Assembly: GCA_965229305.1 (NCBI GenBank)
Contig: CBDDIZ010000030.1
Coordinates: 1-64,000 of the forward strand
Source of the DNA: JALHNI01 sp965229305
GTDB lineage: Bacteria > Acidobacteriota > Terriglobia > Bryobacterales > Bryobacteraceae
DNA: 64,000 bases
Direction of reading: 5' to 3'
Part shown: positions 15,374-24,410 of the stretch, one piece after another
Layout of the letters: each line of letters starts with the position of its first letter
How positions within the stretch are numbered: position 1 is the stretch's first letter
Translations under genes and position numbers: made by a program
Notes under the pieces: generated by a model
Told to the model about the DNA's origin: nothing
What the model saw: the letters and a program-made list of their open reading frames with translations, nothing else
Database searches by the model: none

Positions 15374-17860
15374 TTAGTGATTCTCCGCAAATTCTCGTGA
15401 ACTGATGAGGGCCCAGACAAACTCGCGCAAGGCCGCGGGGCGGTCTTCCCGCCGGCTGACCAAGTGACTGAGTTCGGCGATCTCCTCACGGTCGGGGGGA
15501 CGGCCGAGGGCGGCCAGATAGAACTCTTCGAAGATGGCCTGGTCCGCCGCGCCCCGGTCCAGCAAGAGGCGCAGGCGGCTCTGAGGGGCGGAGAGGCGAT
15601 CGACATAGGTGGCGCCGGCGAGCATATGCAGGGCCTGCCCCAGGTTCGGCTTGCCGCTGCGTTCCGGAATGGCGCCGCGATTCGGCCGGCCGTAGAGTTC
15701 GAGGAAGCGGGAGAAGTACATGTCCGGATCCTGGAGATTGATGGCGCGCGTGTGAGCGGGCGCCTGGCCGACGGTGCCGCCTTCGCTGACGGCAGTGGAG
15801 AAGGTTTCCGGAACGCCGGTGACGGCCACGACGGCGTCGAGTAGGACTTCCGCGTCGAGGGCGCGTGCCAGGCTGTGCGAGTAATTCGTCACGTCGGCCC
15901 GGTTGGTGGCATTGGTGCGGTAAGACAACTGATAAGTGCGCGACATCAGGATCGTCTTCATCAGGTGCTGTAAGTTATAGCCGTGTTGCGTAAAGTCCTT
16001 GGCCAGGGCCGTGAGTAACTCGGGATGGGTGGCGGGGTTGGTGGAGCGGAAGTCATCGACCGGGTCGACGAGGCCACGGCCGAAGAAGTAACCCCAGACG
16101 CGGTTGACGGCGGCTTCGGCGAAGTAGGGATGGCTGGTCATCCAGCGGGCGAGTTCCTGACGAGGATTGCCGTCGGCACGCAGATGGAGGGGCGAAGAGT
16201 CCAGCAGGACGGGCTTGACGGCGGCTTTCGTGCGGGGATGGAAGAGCTCCACTTTGCCGTCGACGTCTTTGGAACTGAAGTCCATATTGGAGGGATGGTC
16301 AAAGACAACGGGCCCGGCTTTGAAGAGCTGGCCGAAGAAGGCGGCCATGCCCCAGAACTGATCCTGGCTCCAATTCTCGTAGGGATGGTTGTGGCATTGG
16401 GCGCAATCGAGGCGGCGGCCGAAGAAGACGCGGACTTCTTCCGCCATGACGTCGCCCGGCGGCCCGATCTGGTTATAGGGAATGAAGTGACGGGAGGCGG
16501 CGCCATAGCCCTGGGCGGAAAGGCGCTCTTTGGCCACTTCGTTATAGGGCCGGTTGGTGGCGATGTTCTGGCGGATCCATTCCCAATACTTCTGGCTGAA
16601 CTTGGGAGTGAGTCCGTTGGCGAAGATCGAGACGCGGAAGATATCGGAGAAGCGGAAAGTCCAATAGTCGACATACTCGGGTGAACCGAGGAGGGTGTCG
16701 ATGACCTTTTCGCGTTTGGAGGGGTCGCGCAGGGCGACAAACTCGCGGACGCGCTCGGGCGGGGGCAGCGTGCCGGTGAGGTCGAGACAGACGCGGCGCA
16801 GGAATTCGGCGTCGCCGGCTAAGTCAGACGGGATGATGTGGAAGCGCTTGAGCTTGGCGAAGATGGATTCGTCGATGAAGTTGCCGCGGGGAACGGCGGG
16901 GTAATTGGCGATAGGCGGTCCGATGACGCCGACGCCGGCGCTGGCGAGTTGGCCGGCGGCACGAATGAGGATGGAGGTCTCGCCGAGGCCCTTGCCGGTG
17001 ACGAGTCCGGCGGGGGAGACGGTGGCGACGTCGCCGTTGTTGGAGCTGAAGAGCACCTGATGCGTGTAGTCCTCGGAATGGCCATCGGTAAACCAGGCGG
17101 TGACGAGCAGGCGTTGGGAAGCGGCGACGGGCAAGGTGGCCAGGGCGGGAAAGACTTCCAGGCGCGCGAGCTTGGCAGTTTCGGTTTCAGAGCCGTACGG
17201 AGCGCCGCTCCGGATCCATTCGAGCAACGTGCGATAGTCTTCGGAGTCCGCTTCCAGACGCTTGCCGCCGCCATGGGGCACAGCCATGAGGGGCTTCACC
17301 AGCAACAGGCTCTTGGCGGGATCTTGGATTGAGACGCGCGGCACGCGTTCGCCCTTCACTTCGGAGGTGAGGACTTCGAAGGTGCCACCCTTGGTAATCC
17401 ACTCGTAGTCGTCTTTCGGGAACAGGGCGTTGGCGGAGAGCTTCAGTCCGCCGCGGCCTTTCACGCCGCCGTGGCAGGCTGAGCTGTTGCAGCCGCGCTT
17501 GGTGAGGATGCCGCCCACGTCGCGCGCGAAGTGGAAGGCGCGGGGCGTTTGCGAACCGCGAATCCGGATGGTGGACCGGCTGGTGGCGCCTTGCCATTCG
17601 GCGGTAAGCGTAAGCGCGCCATCCGCGAGGGCAGTGACGCGCGCGGACGGCGAGAGCCGCGCGAGAGCCGGATGCGACACGCTCCAGCGGACCTCGCCGG
17701 TGACGTCGCGTTCGGCGCCGTCAGGGCCGGTGGCGATGGCCACAAACTGCTGGCCGGCGGAGGCGCCGGTCAAGATGACCGAGGCGGGCACCGTTCGCAA
17801 CTTCACCGGCGACGGCGCGCCATAGGCGATGAGCGACGCAAGGATCAAAAGATACTTCAT
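15374..17860 (-). CDS. DUF1549/DUF1553 protein with bacterial Ig-like domains
   Basis: 828 residues. A signal peptide (1-15) is followed by a BIG2-like Ig domain (about 22-100), then a cytochrome-like motif GCNSSACHG (C124, C129, H130, a CX4CH spacing typical of this family). A second BIG2-like domain covers about 240-312. DUF1549 (about 325-530) holds a classical CAQCH at 486-490, a possible covalent heme site, and DUF1553 takes the rest (about 575-815). Family members are predicted to be periplasmic redox proteins. It overlaps the upstream gene by four bases (17857-17860), which suggests coupled translation. Confidence 0.93.
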   Translation of the reverse strand: MKYLLILASLIAYGAPSPVKLRTVPASVILTGASAGQQFVAIATGPDGAERDVTGEVRWSVSHPALARLSPSARVTALADGALTLTAEWQGATSRSTIRIRGSQTPRAFHFARDVGGILTKRGCNSSACHGGVKGRGGLKLSANALFPKDDYEWITKGGTFEVLTSEVKGERVPRVSIQDPAKSLLLVKPLMAVPHGGGKRLEADSEDYRTLLEWIRSGAPYGSETETAKLARLEVFPALATLPVAASQRLLVTAWFTDGHSEDYTHQVLFSSNNGDVATVSPAGLVTGKGLGETSILIRAAGQLASAGVGVIGPPIANYPAVPRGNFIDESIFAKLKRFHIIPSDLAGDAEFLRRVCLDLTGTLPPPERVREFVALRDPSKREKVIDTLLGSPEYVDYWTFRFSDIFRVSIFANGLTPKFSQKYWEWIRQNIATNRPYNEVAKERLSAQGYGAASRHFIPYNQIGPPGDVMAEEVRVFFGRRLDCAQCHNHPYENWSQDQFWGMAAFFGQLFKAGPVVFDHPSNMDFSSKDVDGKVELFHPRTKAAVKPVLLDSSPLHLRADGNPRQELARWMTSHPYFAEAAVNRVWGYFFGRGLVDPVDDFRSTNPATHPELLTALAKDFTQHGYNLQHLMKTILMSRTYQLSYRTNATNRADVTNYSHSLARALDAEVLLDAVVAVTGVPETFSTAVSEGGTVGQAPAHTRAINLQDPDMYFSRFLELYGRPNRGAIPERSGKPNLGQALHMLAGATYVDRLSAPQSRLRLLLDRGAADQAIFEEFYLAALGRPPDREEIAELSHLVSRREDRPAALREFVWALISSREFAENH

Positions 17861-19536
17861 GGCTTGGCTACGATCATGATCGGAATTTCCTTGGTGGCAA
17901 TCACGGGGCCAAGTTTTCCTTCGTTGAGGGGTCGAACGGTGACCCGGGCAGAGCGCGGCTGGGCGGTGGGCGGCGCGGTTTCAGCGGCAGTGAAGGCGAG
18001 CACCATGCGCTCGGTGCGGGGGACATAGCGTTCGCGTTTGCCCGGGGTGGGGGGCGGATCGGTGTCGGGTTCGTAGTCGGCGGCGGCCAGGGCCGACACG
18101 CCGTCAGGCAGGTTCTCGACGTGCACGGCGACGGCGCCGCGGTAATCCTCTTCGCGGTCAAAGGTGACGCGCGTGGTCTTCGCGCTGCCGCTGGGGAGAT
18201 TGAGATGGTCCTCGGCGATCTGAATGTTGCCGAGATGGGGCACTTGGGGGCGAACCTGCACACGGTACTTGAAGGAGGCGCCGGCTTCGTCCGAGGTGAG
18301 GTTGCGGATTTCGACCGTGTAGTCGCCGGGATTGCGCAGAGGGAAGATCGCTTTGGCGGTGAGGCCTTTCGTCATGGCACCAGTACAGGCGCCACGGCCG
18401 ACAAAGAAGTTGGTGACCACTTCCTCGCCGTGGGCATCGAGCAGGCGGACCACGGGATTGAAGAGCGGCGGAGCGGCGTCGGGCGTCTCAATTTCGATGG
18501 CGATGTCCTGCGGCCCGTCAAGGTGGAACTGGCTCCGGCGCGCGTCGCCGGGGGCGCTGAGGACGCCTTCCAGCGTCCCGGGAAGGGTGAATGAGGCGGG
18601 CGTGGCATAGGTCTCGATCGACTTCTGATTCCGCGGCCGTCCACCGCGTTCGGCGAGGTCGTTCAGGCGGTTGGCGCTCAGCTGGCGCTGATAGCCACGT
18701 TCGTCCCAGCCGGTCTTCTCCGGAGGGGCGTCCTGAGGGACGAGGCCGGGCGCGAGCTTCAACTGATAGCTATAGTCGGGCCCGCCCTGGCCGGAGAACG
18801 CCTCGACGCGCAGATAGTAGCGGCCTGCCTTGGGGAAACGGTGGACGAGATAGGCATCCGTCAGGCGGCCCAGCACCCACAGGGGCTCGTCGTTGAAGGC
18901 GAGTCGGTTGAGCCGCTTGGAGTCGAACCAACTGCCGGAAGGCTCATAGAGGGAAAGGGAGGGATCGAAGCCGTTCGCATTGCCGCCCGCGGCGCCAAGG
19001 GAGGGCAGGCCGGAGATCACTTGGAAGGACATGGTTTGGCCGGCGCTGACGTCCAAGGCATACAGGTCGCTTTCACCGCGTCGGGCAAGGCGCCCGGAGT
19101 AGAGCGCGGGGGCGGAGGCTACGGCGATGGCAGTTTCCGGAGCATCGTGGAGACCGGCGGGCTCGGCCAGCACCGGCGTCGCCGACAAGTGGAAGGGCAG
19201 CGCATTCGAGACGCCTTCCGGAGTGACCAGCCGCAAGGTGTAGCGTCCGGGCGGAGTGGCGACCTCAGAGGCGATGCGCAGGTGCACCAGGTCCAGGCCC
19301 GGCTTCACCTGGTCAGAGGCTGGTTCCGGTTCAGCACTCTCGACGGTGACGCGGAGGCCCGCAGGCTCCACCACGATCGACTTCGCAGTCTTGAGGTTGC
19401 CGCCACGCAGCGTCGCCTGAAATACGGTGCCGCGCTGTCCGGCAAACGGGTGCAGAGATACCGCCCGGGGCTCGGCAGCAGGCGTGAGGGCACTCAGGCC
19501 AAAGGCAAGGGTCCAGGCAGCCAGAAACACGCGCAT
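17857..19536 (-). CDS. Exported protein with pre-peptidase C-terminal (PPC) domains
   Basis: 559 residues. A signal peptide (1-21) precedes an Ig-like/IPT-type domain (about 25-118), a PPC-like domain (about 135-265, including GRLARRGESDLYALDVSAG) and a second beta-sandwich region (about 310-420). The tail carries a further beta domain. PPC domains usually sit next to secreted hydrolases or bind carbohydrate. As first gene of the four-gene operon with DUF1549/DUF1553 and DUF1501 genes, it fits the pattern of this conserved neighbourhood. The exact role is unknown. Confidence 0.85.
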   Translation of the reverse strand: MRVFLAAWTLAFGLSALTPAAEPRAVSLHPFAGQRGTVFQATLRGGNLKTAKSIVVEPAGLRVTVESAEPEPASDQVKPGLDLVHLRIASEVATPPGRYTLRLVTPEGVSNALPFHLSATPVLAEPAGLHDAPETAIAVASAPALYSGRLARRGESDLYALDVSAGQTMSFQVISGLPSLGAAGGNANGFDPSLSLYEPSGSWFDSKRLNRLAFNDEPLWVLGRLTDAYLVHRFPKAGRYYLRVEAFSGQGGPDYSYQLKLAPGLVPQDAPPEKTGWDERGYQRQLSANRLNDLAERGGRPRNQKSIETYATPASFTLPGTLEGVLSAPGDARRSQFHLDGPQDIAIEIETPDAAPPLFNPVVRLLDAHGEEVVTNFFVGRGACTGAMTKGLTAKAIFPLRNPGDYTVEIRNLTSDEAGASFKYRVQVRPQVPHLGNIQIAEDHLNLPSGSAKTTRVTFDREEDYRGAVAVHVENLPDGVSALAAADYEPDTDPPPTPGKRERYVPRTERMVLAFTAAETAPPTAQPRSARVTVRPLNEGKLGPVIATKEIPIMIVAKP

Positions 19537-19562
19537 GGGTCTGGCTCGGATCGTACCACGGG

Positions 19563-19590
19563 CGGCGTCCCCGGAACGGAGGGGACGCCG
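19563..19590 (-). terminator. Perfect 10-bp hairpin between two minus-strand genes
   Basis: CGGCGTCCCC (19563-19572) and GGGGACGCCG (19581-19590) pair perfectly around an 8-base loop. It lies 73 bases beyond the stop of the gene ending at 19664 and 27 bases before the start of the operon at 19536. There is no run of U after the stem in either direction, so it may be a rho-independent terminator without a tract, or an mRNA-end structure. Confidence 0.45.
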
Positions 19591-19663
19591 TGGCTGCCGA
19601 TTTGCTGCCTTCTCACGACGCCCACTTCCCCGCCCCGGCGCCTACGTCAGGAGCAGAGCCATC

Positions 19664-21868
19664 CTACTTGAGGACCAGGGTCTGGTTCGGGGAGGTGGCC
19701 ACGACTGCCCCTTGAGCGTCCTTGGCGATGATGCGGTAGTGGTAGGTGGCGCCGGCGTTGAGCTTGGTGAGGGTCACGTAGTAACTACCCGGCTGATCGT
19801 CGGGGCGCCCTGCTTCCTTGCTGCCATATTCGGTGGTGAGCCCGTACTCGACCTCGGTGGAGGCGACCGGACGGCTCGGCCGGAAGAAGATGGTGGCGGC
19901 TTGAGCGGAGAACTGAAAGGCGCTGATGCCGGTGATGGTGGTGGGGACATTCGGCATGACAAATGTGGCGTTCGGGGTACTGCCAACGGTACCCCTGGCG
20001 TCCGTGGCCGTGATTTTGTAGTGATATGTTCCAGGAGCGAGATTCACCAGCAAAGCGCTGTGGAGGGTGTCCTGAACGACGCTGCCCGCGACTTGGGAGC
20101 CATAGGCGCTGGTGGGGCCGTATTCAACTTTGGTGCCGACCACCGGGCCGTTGGTGCCGTAGTAGATCTTGAAGTCAGCGCCCACCGGTTCCGCGGATAC
20201 CAGCGTGACGCCGGAGGCGGGTTGGGTGGTGAACTTCCAGGTCTTTTCGAAGCTATTGCCCTTCTCGTCCGTGCCCTTGAGGGAGGCCGTGTAAGTGGTG
20301 CCGAACTCGAGCGGCCGTTGCGGGACGATATGGAAGTCCGAGCGGCCCACTTGATTATTGGTGTCGTTCTGGGCGTTCAGGAGGTAGATCGGCACGTCCT
20401 GGCCGGACTGGCTGGTGAGGGTGGCGGTGTTCGCCACCGTGTCAGTGCCGGTGGCGGCATTCGCCGGTTGCACGATGTGCAGCGTGAGCGGATAGCCGAA
20501 GGGGCGGGGCTTATCCGGCAACGGCTGAGGGCCTTCGACGCCGCTCCAGGAGTTGGGGACATTGGTTTGATTGTCAGCGGGATAAGTGGCGAGCAAGCGA
20601 GCGGCGGGAGGAGCGGGGGCATTGCGCACGCCGAAGTTCTGAACGTTGTTGCCGCGGTTGTTGCGGCCGAAGCCAACTTCGATGGCGCTGTAAGTAATGA
20701 CGGGGACGCGATGATAGATGGTGCTCATCACCGCATCAACGGAGGCGGCGAGCGTGTTGCCGGCCCAGATATTTTCGGCCCATCCAGCGCTGTAGCCGAA
20801 ATAGTCCATGCGGGCGGTGGGGTCGACGCCAATGAAGCCGGGGCGACCGGACACCTGGTTGTGCGAACCGTCTGTATTGTCCTGGAGGTAGTCCGCATGG
20901 CCTTGCGCCGCAAGGCTGACGGCGGGGGCGAGCCGGGCGGCCGGCAAACCCATCTGGCGGCGATAGCCATTCGCGGTGTTGAGGGCATCCTGCTGCGCCT
21001 GGCTGGGCGGAAAGGGCGCCGGAGCCTCCAAGGCATCGAGGTAAGTGGTGGTGCCAGACGAGCCCGAAGGCTGGTCGGCCAGCACTTGCAGAACCAGCGT
21101 GTGGTCGCCCGAGCCCAGATTGCTGAGCACCGCCGGCACCTGCCAGCGGCGTTGAGGGAAGTACGAGTTAATCCGGCCCACCGGTTTGTCGTCCACGAGG
21201 GCGTTCACATAGCCACCGTCTGAATCGAGGCGCCGATAGATCGTCACCGTGTCGCCGGAGAAGCGGAAGGTGGCCGTGGCGCCGTTGGTGCTGCTGGCCA
21301 CGAAGCCGCCACCCGAGGCGGCGCTATCGGATTGGCGGCTCCAGGATCCGTTCAAGGTGAGGGCGGTGTGATCCTCCTCGACTTTACCGGTGGGCGCGGG
21401 CGGAGTGATGAATTGCAGTGAAAAGGTCTCCCAGGCACCGACGGCTCCGCGATTGGCCATCACGGCGCCATTGCCTTCCGTGGTGAGAAACTGGCCGCCG
21501 GAAGCCTTAAGGCTGATGGACGAGTTGGGCTGCAGGCCGACGGTAAATTGCTCCCAGCCACCGGCGGCGCTACGATTGGCCACGATGGGTCCGCCACCGC
21601 TGCCCTCCGCGCAGAGATACAGGCCGTTCGAAGCTTGCAGAGTGACCAGATCGCCTTCTTGCAACTCACCGCCATTGAGGTCGGTGATCGTGAAGCGTTC
21701 CCAGGTGCTGATGGCGCCACGATTTCCCGACACCGCCCCCCCGCCTCCACCTTCGGCGGAGAACCAGCCCATCCAACTGCGGATGGCGACGCTGCGAGTT
21801 CTTGAGGTTTGGGCAGGCACGAGGGCGGCCGCTAGGCCGAACAGCATGAGGAGTCGGACAGGGTACAT
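19664..21868 (-). CDS. Secreted multi-domain CAP (SCP/PR-1) protein
   Basis: 734 residues. A signal peptide (1-20) is followed by a beta-trefoil/fascin-like segment (about 28-155), with repeats such as VTLQASNGLYLCAEGSGGG and ISLKASGGQFLTTEGNG. A jelly-roll-like carbohydrate-binding region (163-283) and a CAP domain (about 290-425) follow; the CAP part has HADYL, SAGWAENIW and a CAP-like E-V-G-F-G motif. The C-terminus has an Ig-like domain and two fibronectin type III-like repeats (about 565-734) ending in TSPNQTLVLK. CAP proteins are often found at the cell surface. No enzyme activity can be inferred. Confidence 0.85.
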   Translation of the reverse strand: MYPVRLLMLFGLAAALVPAQTSRTRSVAIRSWMGWFSAEGGGGGAVSGNRGAISTWERFTITDLNGGELQEGDLVTLQASNGLYLCAEGSGGGPIVANRSAAGGWEQFTVGLQPNSSISLKASGGQFLTTEGNGAVMANRGAVGAWETFSLQFITPPAPTGKVEEDHTALTLNGSWSRQSDSAASGGGFVASSTNGATATFRFSGDTVTIYRRLDSDGGYVNALVDDKPVGRINSYFPQRRWQVPAVLSNLGSGDHTLVLQVLADQPSGSSGTTTYLDALEAPAPFPPSQAQQDALNTANGYRRQMGLPAARLAPAVSLAAQGHADYLQDNTDGSHNQVSGRPGFIGVDPTARMDYFGYSAGWAENIWAGNTLAASVDAVMSTIYHRVPVITYSAIEVGFGRNNRGNNVQNFGVRNAPAPPAARLLATYPADNQTNVPNSWSGVEGPQPLPDKPRPFGYPLTLHIVQPANAATGTDTVANTATLTSQSGQDVPIYLLNAQNDTNNQVGRSDFHIVPQRPLEFGTTYTASLKGTDEKGNSFEKTWKFTTQPASGVTLVSAEPVGADFKIYYGTNGPVVGTKVEYGPTSAYGSQVAGSVVQDTLHSALLVNLAPGTYHYKITATDARGTVGSTPNATFVMPNVPTTITGISAFQFSAQAATIFFRPSRPVASTEVEYGLTTEYGSKEAGRPDDQPGSYYVTLTKLNAGATYHYRIIAKDAQGAVVATSPNQTLVLK

Positions 21869-22025
21869 GATGTGGGAGGCGTAGAATTCGCGAATCGCCC
21901 ATCATTCCTGGCGCACTTTTTTGCCGGCTGGCACCGCATCACTGCGGCGCTGAAGCCGCTGGCCTGTGGAGCGGAACGAATTTAGCGCCGCTCCTGAGGT
22001 AAGGACTTACGGGCGTGGGCCCGAC

Positions 22026-22388
22026 TTAACGGCCGGGAAAACTGCGCCAACTCGCCCCAAGGTTTTCGGTGGGCGGACGCCGGGGCATGCGGCGTTGCTT
22101 GGCAGCTTCGGTCCGCTGCGTCTCGCGATCGACGACGCGGCGCATGTCGCCTTCAGTGAAGACCAGCATGCGTACCTCGCCGCTGTCGGTTTGTTGATCG
22201 AGGAGCGCCTTGCATAACAACGGCAGTTCCTGCAGACGGATGCGGTGCCGCCGAGCGAGGGCCATATCCGCCCCGACAGTGAAGAGCGAACGCGAATGGT
22301 CGGCGGCGATGCGCTCAAACGTGAAGACCCGGAAATCCGCGACCTGGCGAAAATCCTTGAAGATGAAATTGGCTTTAATAGTTTCCAT
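22026..22388 (-). CDS. Conserved hypothetical protein, last of a four-gene set
   Basis: 120 residues from ATG 22388, chosen because AAGG lies 5 bases upstream and an earlier in-frame start would overlap the preceding gene more. No signal peptide. The middle (residues 25-95) is rich in charged residues and may be an alpha/beta fold, with RLQELPLLCKALLDQ and VRMLVFTEGDMRRVVDRE. The C-terminus is a basic Arg/Pro-rich tail. It starts 5 bases after the stop of the GIY-YIG-like gene, so the two are almost certainly co-transcribed. Function unknown. Confidence 0.6.
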   Translation of the reverse strand: METIKANFIFKDFRQVADFRVFTFERIAADHSRSLFTVGADMALARRHRIRLQELPLLCKALLDQQTDSGEVRMLVFTEGDMRRVVDRETQRTEAAKQRRMPRRPPTENLGASWRSFPGR

Positions 22389-22393
22389 AAACC

Positions 22394-22723
22394 TTATCCG
22401 CCCGTCCCGAAACCAGCCAGACGACCCTGCCGGGGCCCCTGACGATTCCAAGTGGGCTCATACTCGCGCACCAGCCGTTCCTGGCGATCCTGGCGGCGCG
22501 CGTAATCACAAACCTCAAATACGAAACCGGTGGGGAGACACTGGCGCATCCCAGAGTCGGCTTCGCTCAGGTGGTGGAGCAGCGCCGCCTGAATGTTGTC
22601 GGTCTCGTTGATCAGGATCCATTCGCGCGCATTCGAGATCCCGTAGACGCCGGAGCGGGCCGGCGCGTGTTCGCGCACCGAAGCCACCGAGAGCGTGCGG
22701 GGGAAAAATTGTTCAAACGGCAT
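22394..22723 (-). CDS. GIY-YIG-like small protein, probably catalytically degenerate
   Basis: 109 residues from ATG 22723, 6 bases after AAGGA; a TTG one codon upstream is the alternative. The sequence SGVYGISNAREWILINETDNIQAAL (split here: SGVYGISNAREW then ILINETDNIQAAL) is a GIY-YIG-type core in which the usual Y-V-G is replaced by I-N-E, and the conserved arginine is not seen. GFVFEVC and the end EPTWN match the family's glutamate and asparagine positions. The nuclease is therefore likely inactive, or altered in specificity. It is part of the four-gene minus-strand set divergent from the XRE gene. Confidence 0.65.
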   Translation of the reverse strand: MPFEQFFPRTLSVASVREHAPARSGVYGISNAREWILINETDNIQAALLHHLSEADSGMRQCLPTGFVFEVCDYARRQDRQERLVREYEPTWNRQGPRQGRLAGFGTGG

Positions 22724-22765
22724 CAAAATTCCTTTTTCAACTGATACAGCGGAGGGGGCACACGG

Positions 22766-23071
22766 TCATCCCAGCGGCGCCTGACGCTGGGCCTTGAGGG
22801 CTTGGTAGCGCGGATCCCGCGTCACCATCTCACGCACCTGATCGCTCAATTCCTGCCAGTAACGGATGAAGTAGCCCGCCTCGTCGCGCGCCATCACTTC
22901 GGCCCGCTTCTCTTCGATGATCGCGATTACGGCTCGCACTATCTCGCCTTCCGGCCCCGTCTGCGGTCCCTGGACGGTTTCCCGCAACGCGCGCGCGACG
23001 CGGTCAAACTCGGCGCCGACTCGTGGCTTGATCAACTCCGCCCATTCGATTTGGCTGGGGGTCCCGGTCAT
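22766..23071 (-). CDS. Hypothetical cytoplasmic helical protein
   Basis: 101 residues from ATG 23071, which has CAGGAGT 7 bases upstream. Mostly helical and charged (for example EFDRVARALRETVQ and IEEKRAEVMARDEAG) with a conserved-looking YFIRYWQELSDQVREM block. No signal peptide, membrane segment or family recognised. It lies in the small-gene set between the membrane protein at 23110-23343 and the GIY-YIG-like gene. Confidence 0.6.
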   Translation of the reverse strand: MTGTPSQIEWAELIKPRVGAEFDRVARALRETVQGPQTGPEGEIVRAVIAIIEEKRAEVMARDEAGYFIRYWQELSDQVREMVTRDPRYQALKAQRQAPLG

Positions 23072-23109
23072 GAAGTACTCCTGATTCGCTATCTGCCGCC
23101 AGGGCTCGC

Positions 23110-23343
23110 TCAGCCGCCGCGTTTGCCTTCGAGCGAAGGGATCGTCAGGCGCGAGTTCCAGCGCCACGTGGCCCAAGCCAGGCCCATGCAGACCGCGCTG
23201 CACCCCATGGCCATCGCGATCAGGCCGGCGCCCAACGGGCGGGACACGATCAGTACCGCTGGGCTGAAGACGAATGCGCCCATCAGCAAAGCCACCGTCA
23301 TGGTGTACTGCGTACCTGTAGATTTCTGGTGAGAATCGAACAT
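23110..23343 (-). CDS. Small two-helix membrane protein
   Basis: 77 residues from ATG 23343, which is 6 bases after a strong AGGAGG. Two hydrophobic helices (about 14-35, TMTVALLMGAFVFSPAVLI, and 38-58, GAGLIAMAMGCSAVCMGLA) form a hairpin, followed by a basic tail. No family recognised. As first gene of the four-gene set it follows the divergent region that holds the palindrome at 23418-23434, so it is a good candidate for control by the XRE regulator. Confidence 0.65.
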   Translation of the reverse strand: MFDSHQKSTGTQYTMTVALLMGAFVFSPAVLIVSRPLGAGLIAMAMGCSAVCMGLAWATWRWNSRLTIPSLEGKRGG

Positions 23344-23417
23344 GGCAACCTCCTGGGTTGTCGGTGTACCTAAGAGGCAGAGACAGGAGAGCTGACTTAG
23401 TTCAGGAGACCTGCAGT

Positions 23418-23434
23418 CGGACAGAGGATGTCCG
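23418..23434. promoter_or_regulatory. Palindrome CGGACA-N5-TGTCCG in divergent promoter region
   Basis: A perfect inverted repeat with 6-base arms and a 5-base centre, located in the 197-base divergent space between the four small genes and the XRE gene. Its symmetry and position suggest a dimer-binding operator, most simply for the XRE protein. No reference site is known to me. Confidence 0.45.
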
Positions 23435-23540
23435 CTCTTAACTATTATCGGTGAATTACTCTTGCCAGTCAAGCCCGCTCTATGCGAAGATGACGCCTTT
23501 AGCTTAACCAGGATCAGTTAATCAACAGGAAGGAGATCCG

Positions 23541-24401
23541 GTGGACCTGCCACAACTGATCAAGCGCCGCTTGGCCGAACTGAGCCTGGACCAAAAGGAC
23601 CTGGCCGCCGCAGCCGAGGTCACCGAATCCTATATCTCGCAACTGTTGGCGCGGAAGAAGGCTCCGCCGGCGCCGAACCGCACCGACCTCTATGACAAGC
23701 TCGGGGACTTTCTCAACCTCCCCAGCGGCCAACTGGCCCGTTTGGCGGAGGAGCAACGCCAGGCCGAGCGGAAGCGCAAGCTGGAAGCACCACCGGCACC
23801 GCTCTTCCAGGCCTGCCGCGAACTCATCCTGCGCAAGTGTCACCGCGACCGGCGCGCGGAAGTGGAGCGCATCTTCTCCCGTGACATCTTCGGCGAGCTG
23901 GAGCGGCTGGTGACGCAGAAAGTTCTCGATGTGGCGCAAGCCCTGGCGCGCGAGGAGCTACGCAACGAAGCCTGGCTGCGGCAACTGGCAAAGCTCAGCC
24001 ACCGGAGCTATAAGCAGATGCGCGTGGCCACGCTCGAGTTCCTGGACACCGACGTCCGGCAGGTGTCGCTCGAAGGCTGCGTCTCGTTCCTCGAACCGAT
24101 GATCGCCGCGTGGGACATCGACCTGCGAACCTTCGCGCTCGACATCACGCTCAACACCCGCCTCAAGCCGGGGGGCCGGAAGCGCTTCGAGTATCGGGAG
24201 GTGGAGCCTGAGCCGGTCGCGCAGGAACCGGAAGCGGGCTTCGTCCAGTTCCTGGAGGACAAAACACTGAGCGGGAAGGCGACCCCGCAAGAGCTGGAAT
24301 TTCTGCGCGCCCTGCGGTTCCCGGGGCGGCATCCTTCAGCGCTTTACTACTACCGCGAACTGCAAAGCCTGCGCGATCCGCTGCACTTCCGTAGCGCGTG
24401 A
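23541..24401 (+). CDS. XRE-type transcriptional regulator with long C-terminal domain
   Basis: 286 residues from GTG 23541, with AAGGAG 8 bases upstream. The N-terminal helix-turn-helix (residues 8-62: LSLDQKDLAAAAEVTESYISQLLARK, given in parts as LDQKDLAAAAEV and TESYISQLLARK) is of the Cro/C1 type. The remaining 220 residues are helical, with no recognised ligand domain. The LysArg-rich linker (about 70-85) is followed by a compact domain rich in Glu and Leu. It is divergent from the four small genes and could repress them. The DUF family is not recognised. Confidence 0.8.
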   Translation: MDLPQLIKRRLAELSLDQKDLAAAAEVTESYISQLLARKKAPPAPNRTDLYDKLGDFLNLPSGQLARLAEEQRQAERKRKLEAPPAPLFQACRELILRKCHRDRRAEVERIFSRDIFGELERLVTQKVLDVAQALAREELRNEAWLRQLAKLSHRSYKQMRVATLEFLDTDVRQVSLEGCVSFLEPMIAAWDIDLRTFALDITLNTRLKPGGRKRFEYREVEPEPVAQEPEAGFVQFLEDKTLSGKATPQELEFLRALRFPGRHPSALYYYRELQSLRDPLHFRSA

Positions 24402-24410
24402 GCGGTCGCG

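Noticed and set aside
19427..21223. 598-codon open frame on the plus strand
   Set aside because: It lies antisense to the CAP gene and the PPC gene; long open frames are common opposite GC-rich genes, and its composition shows no protein-like domain.
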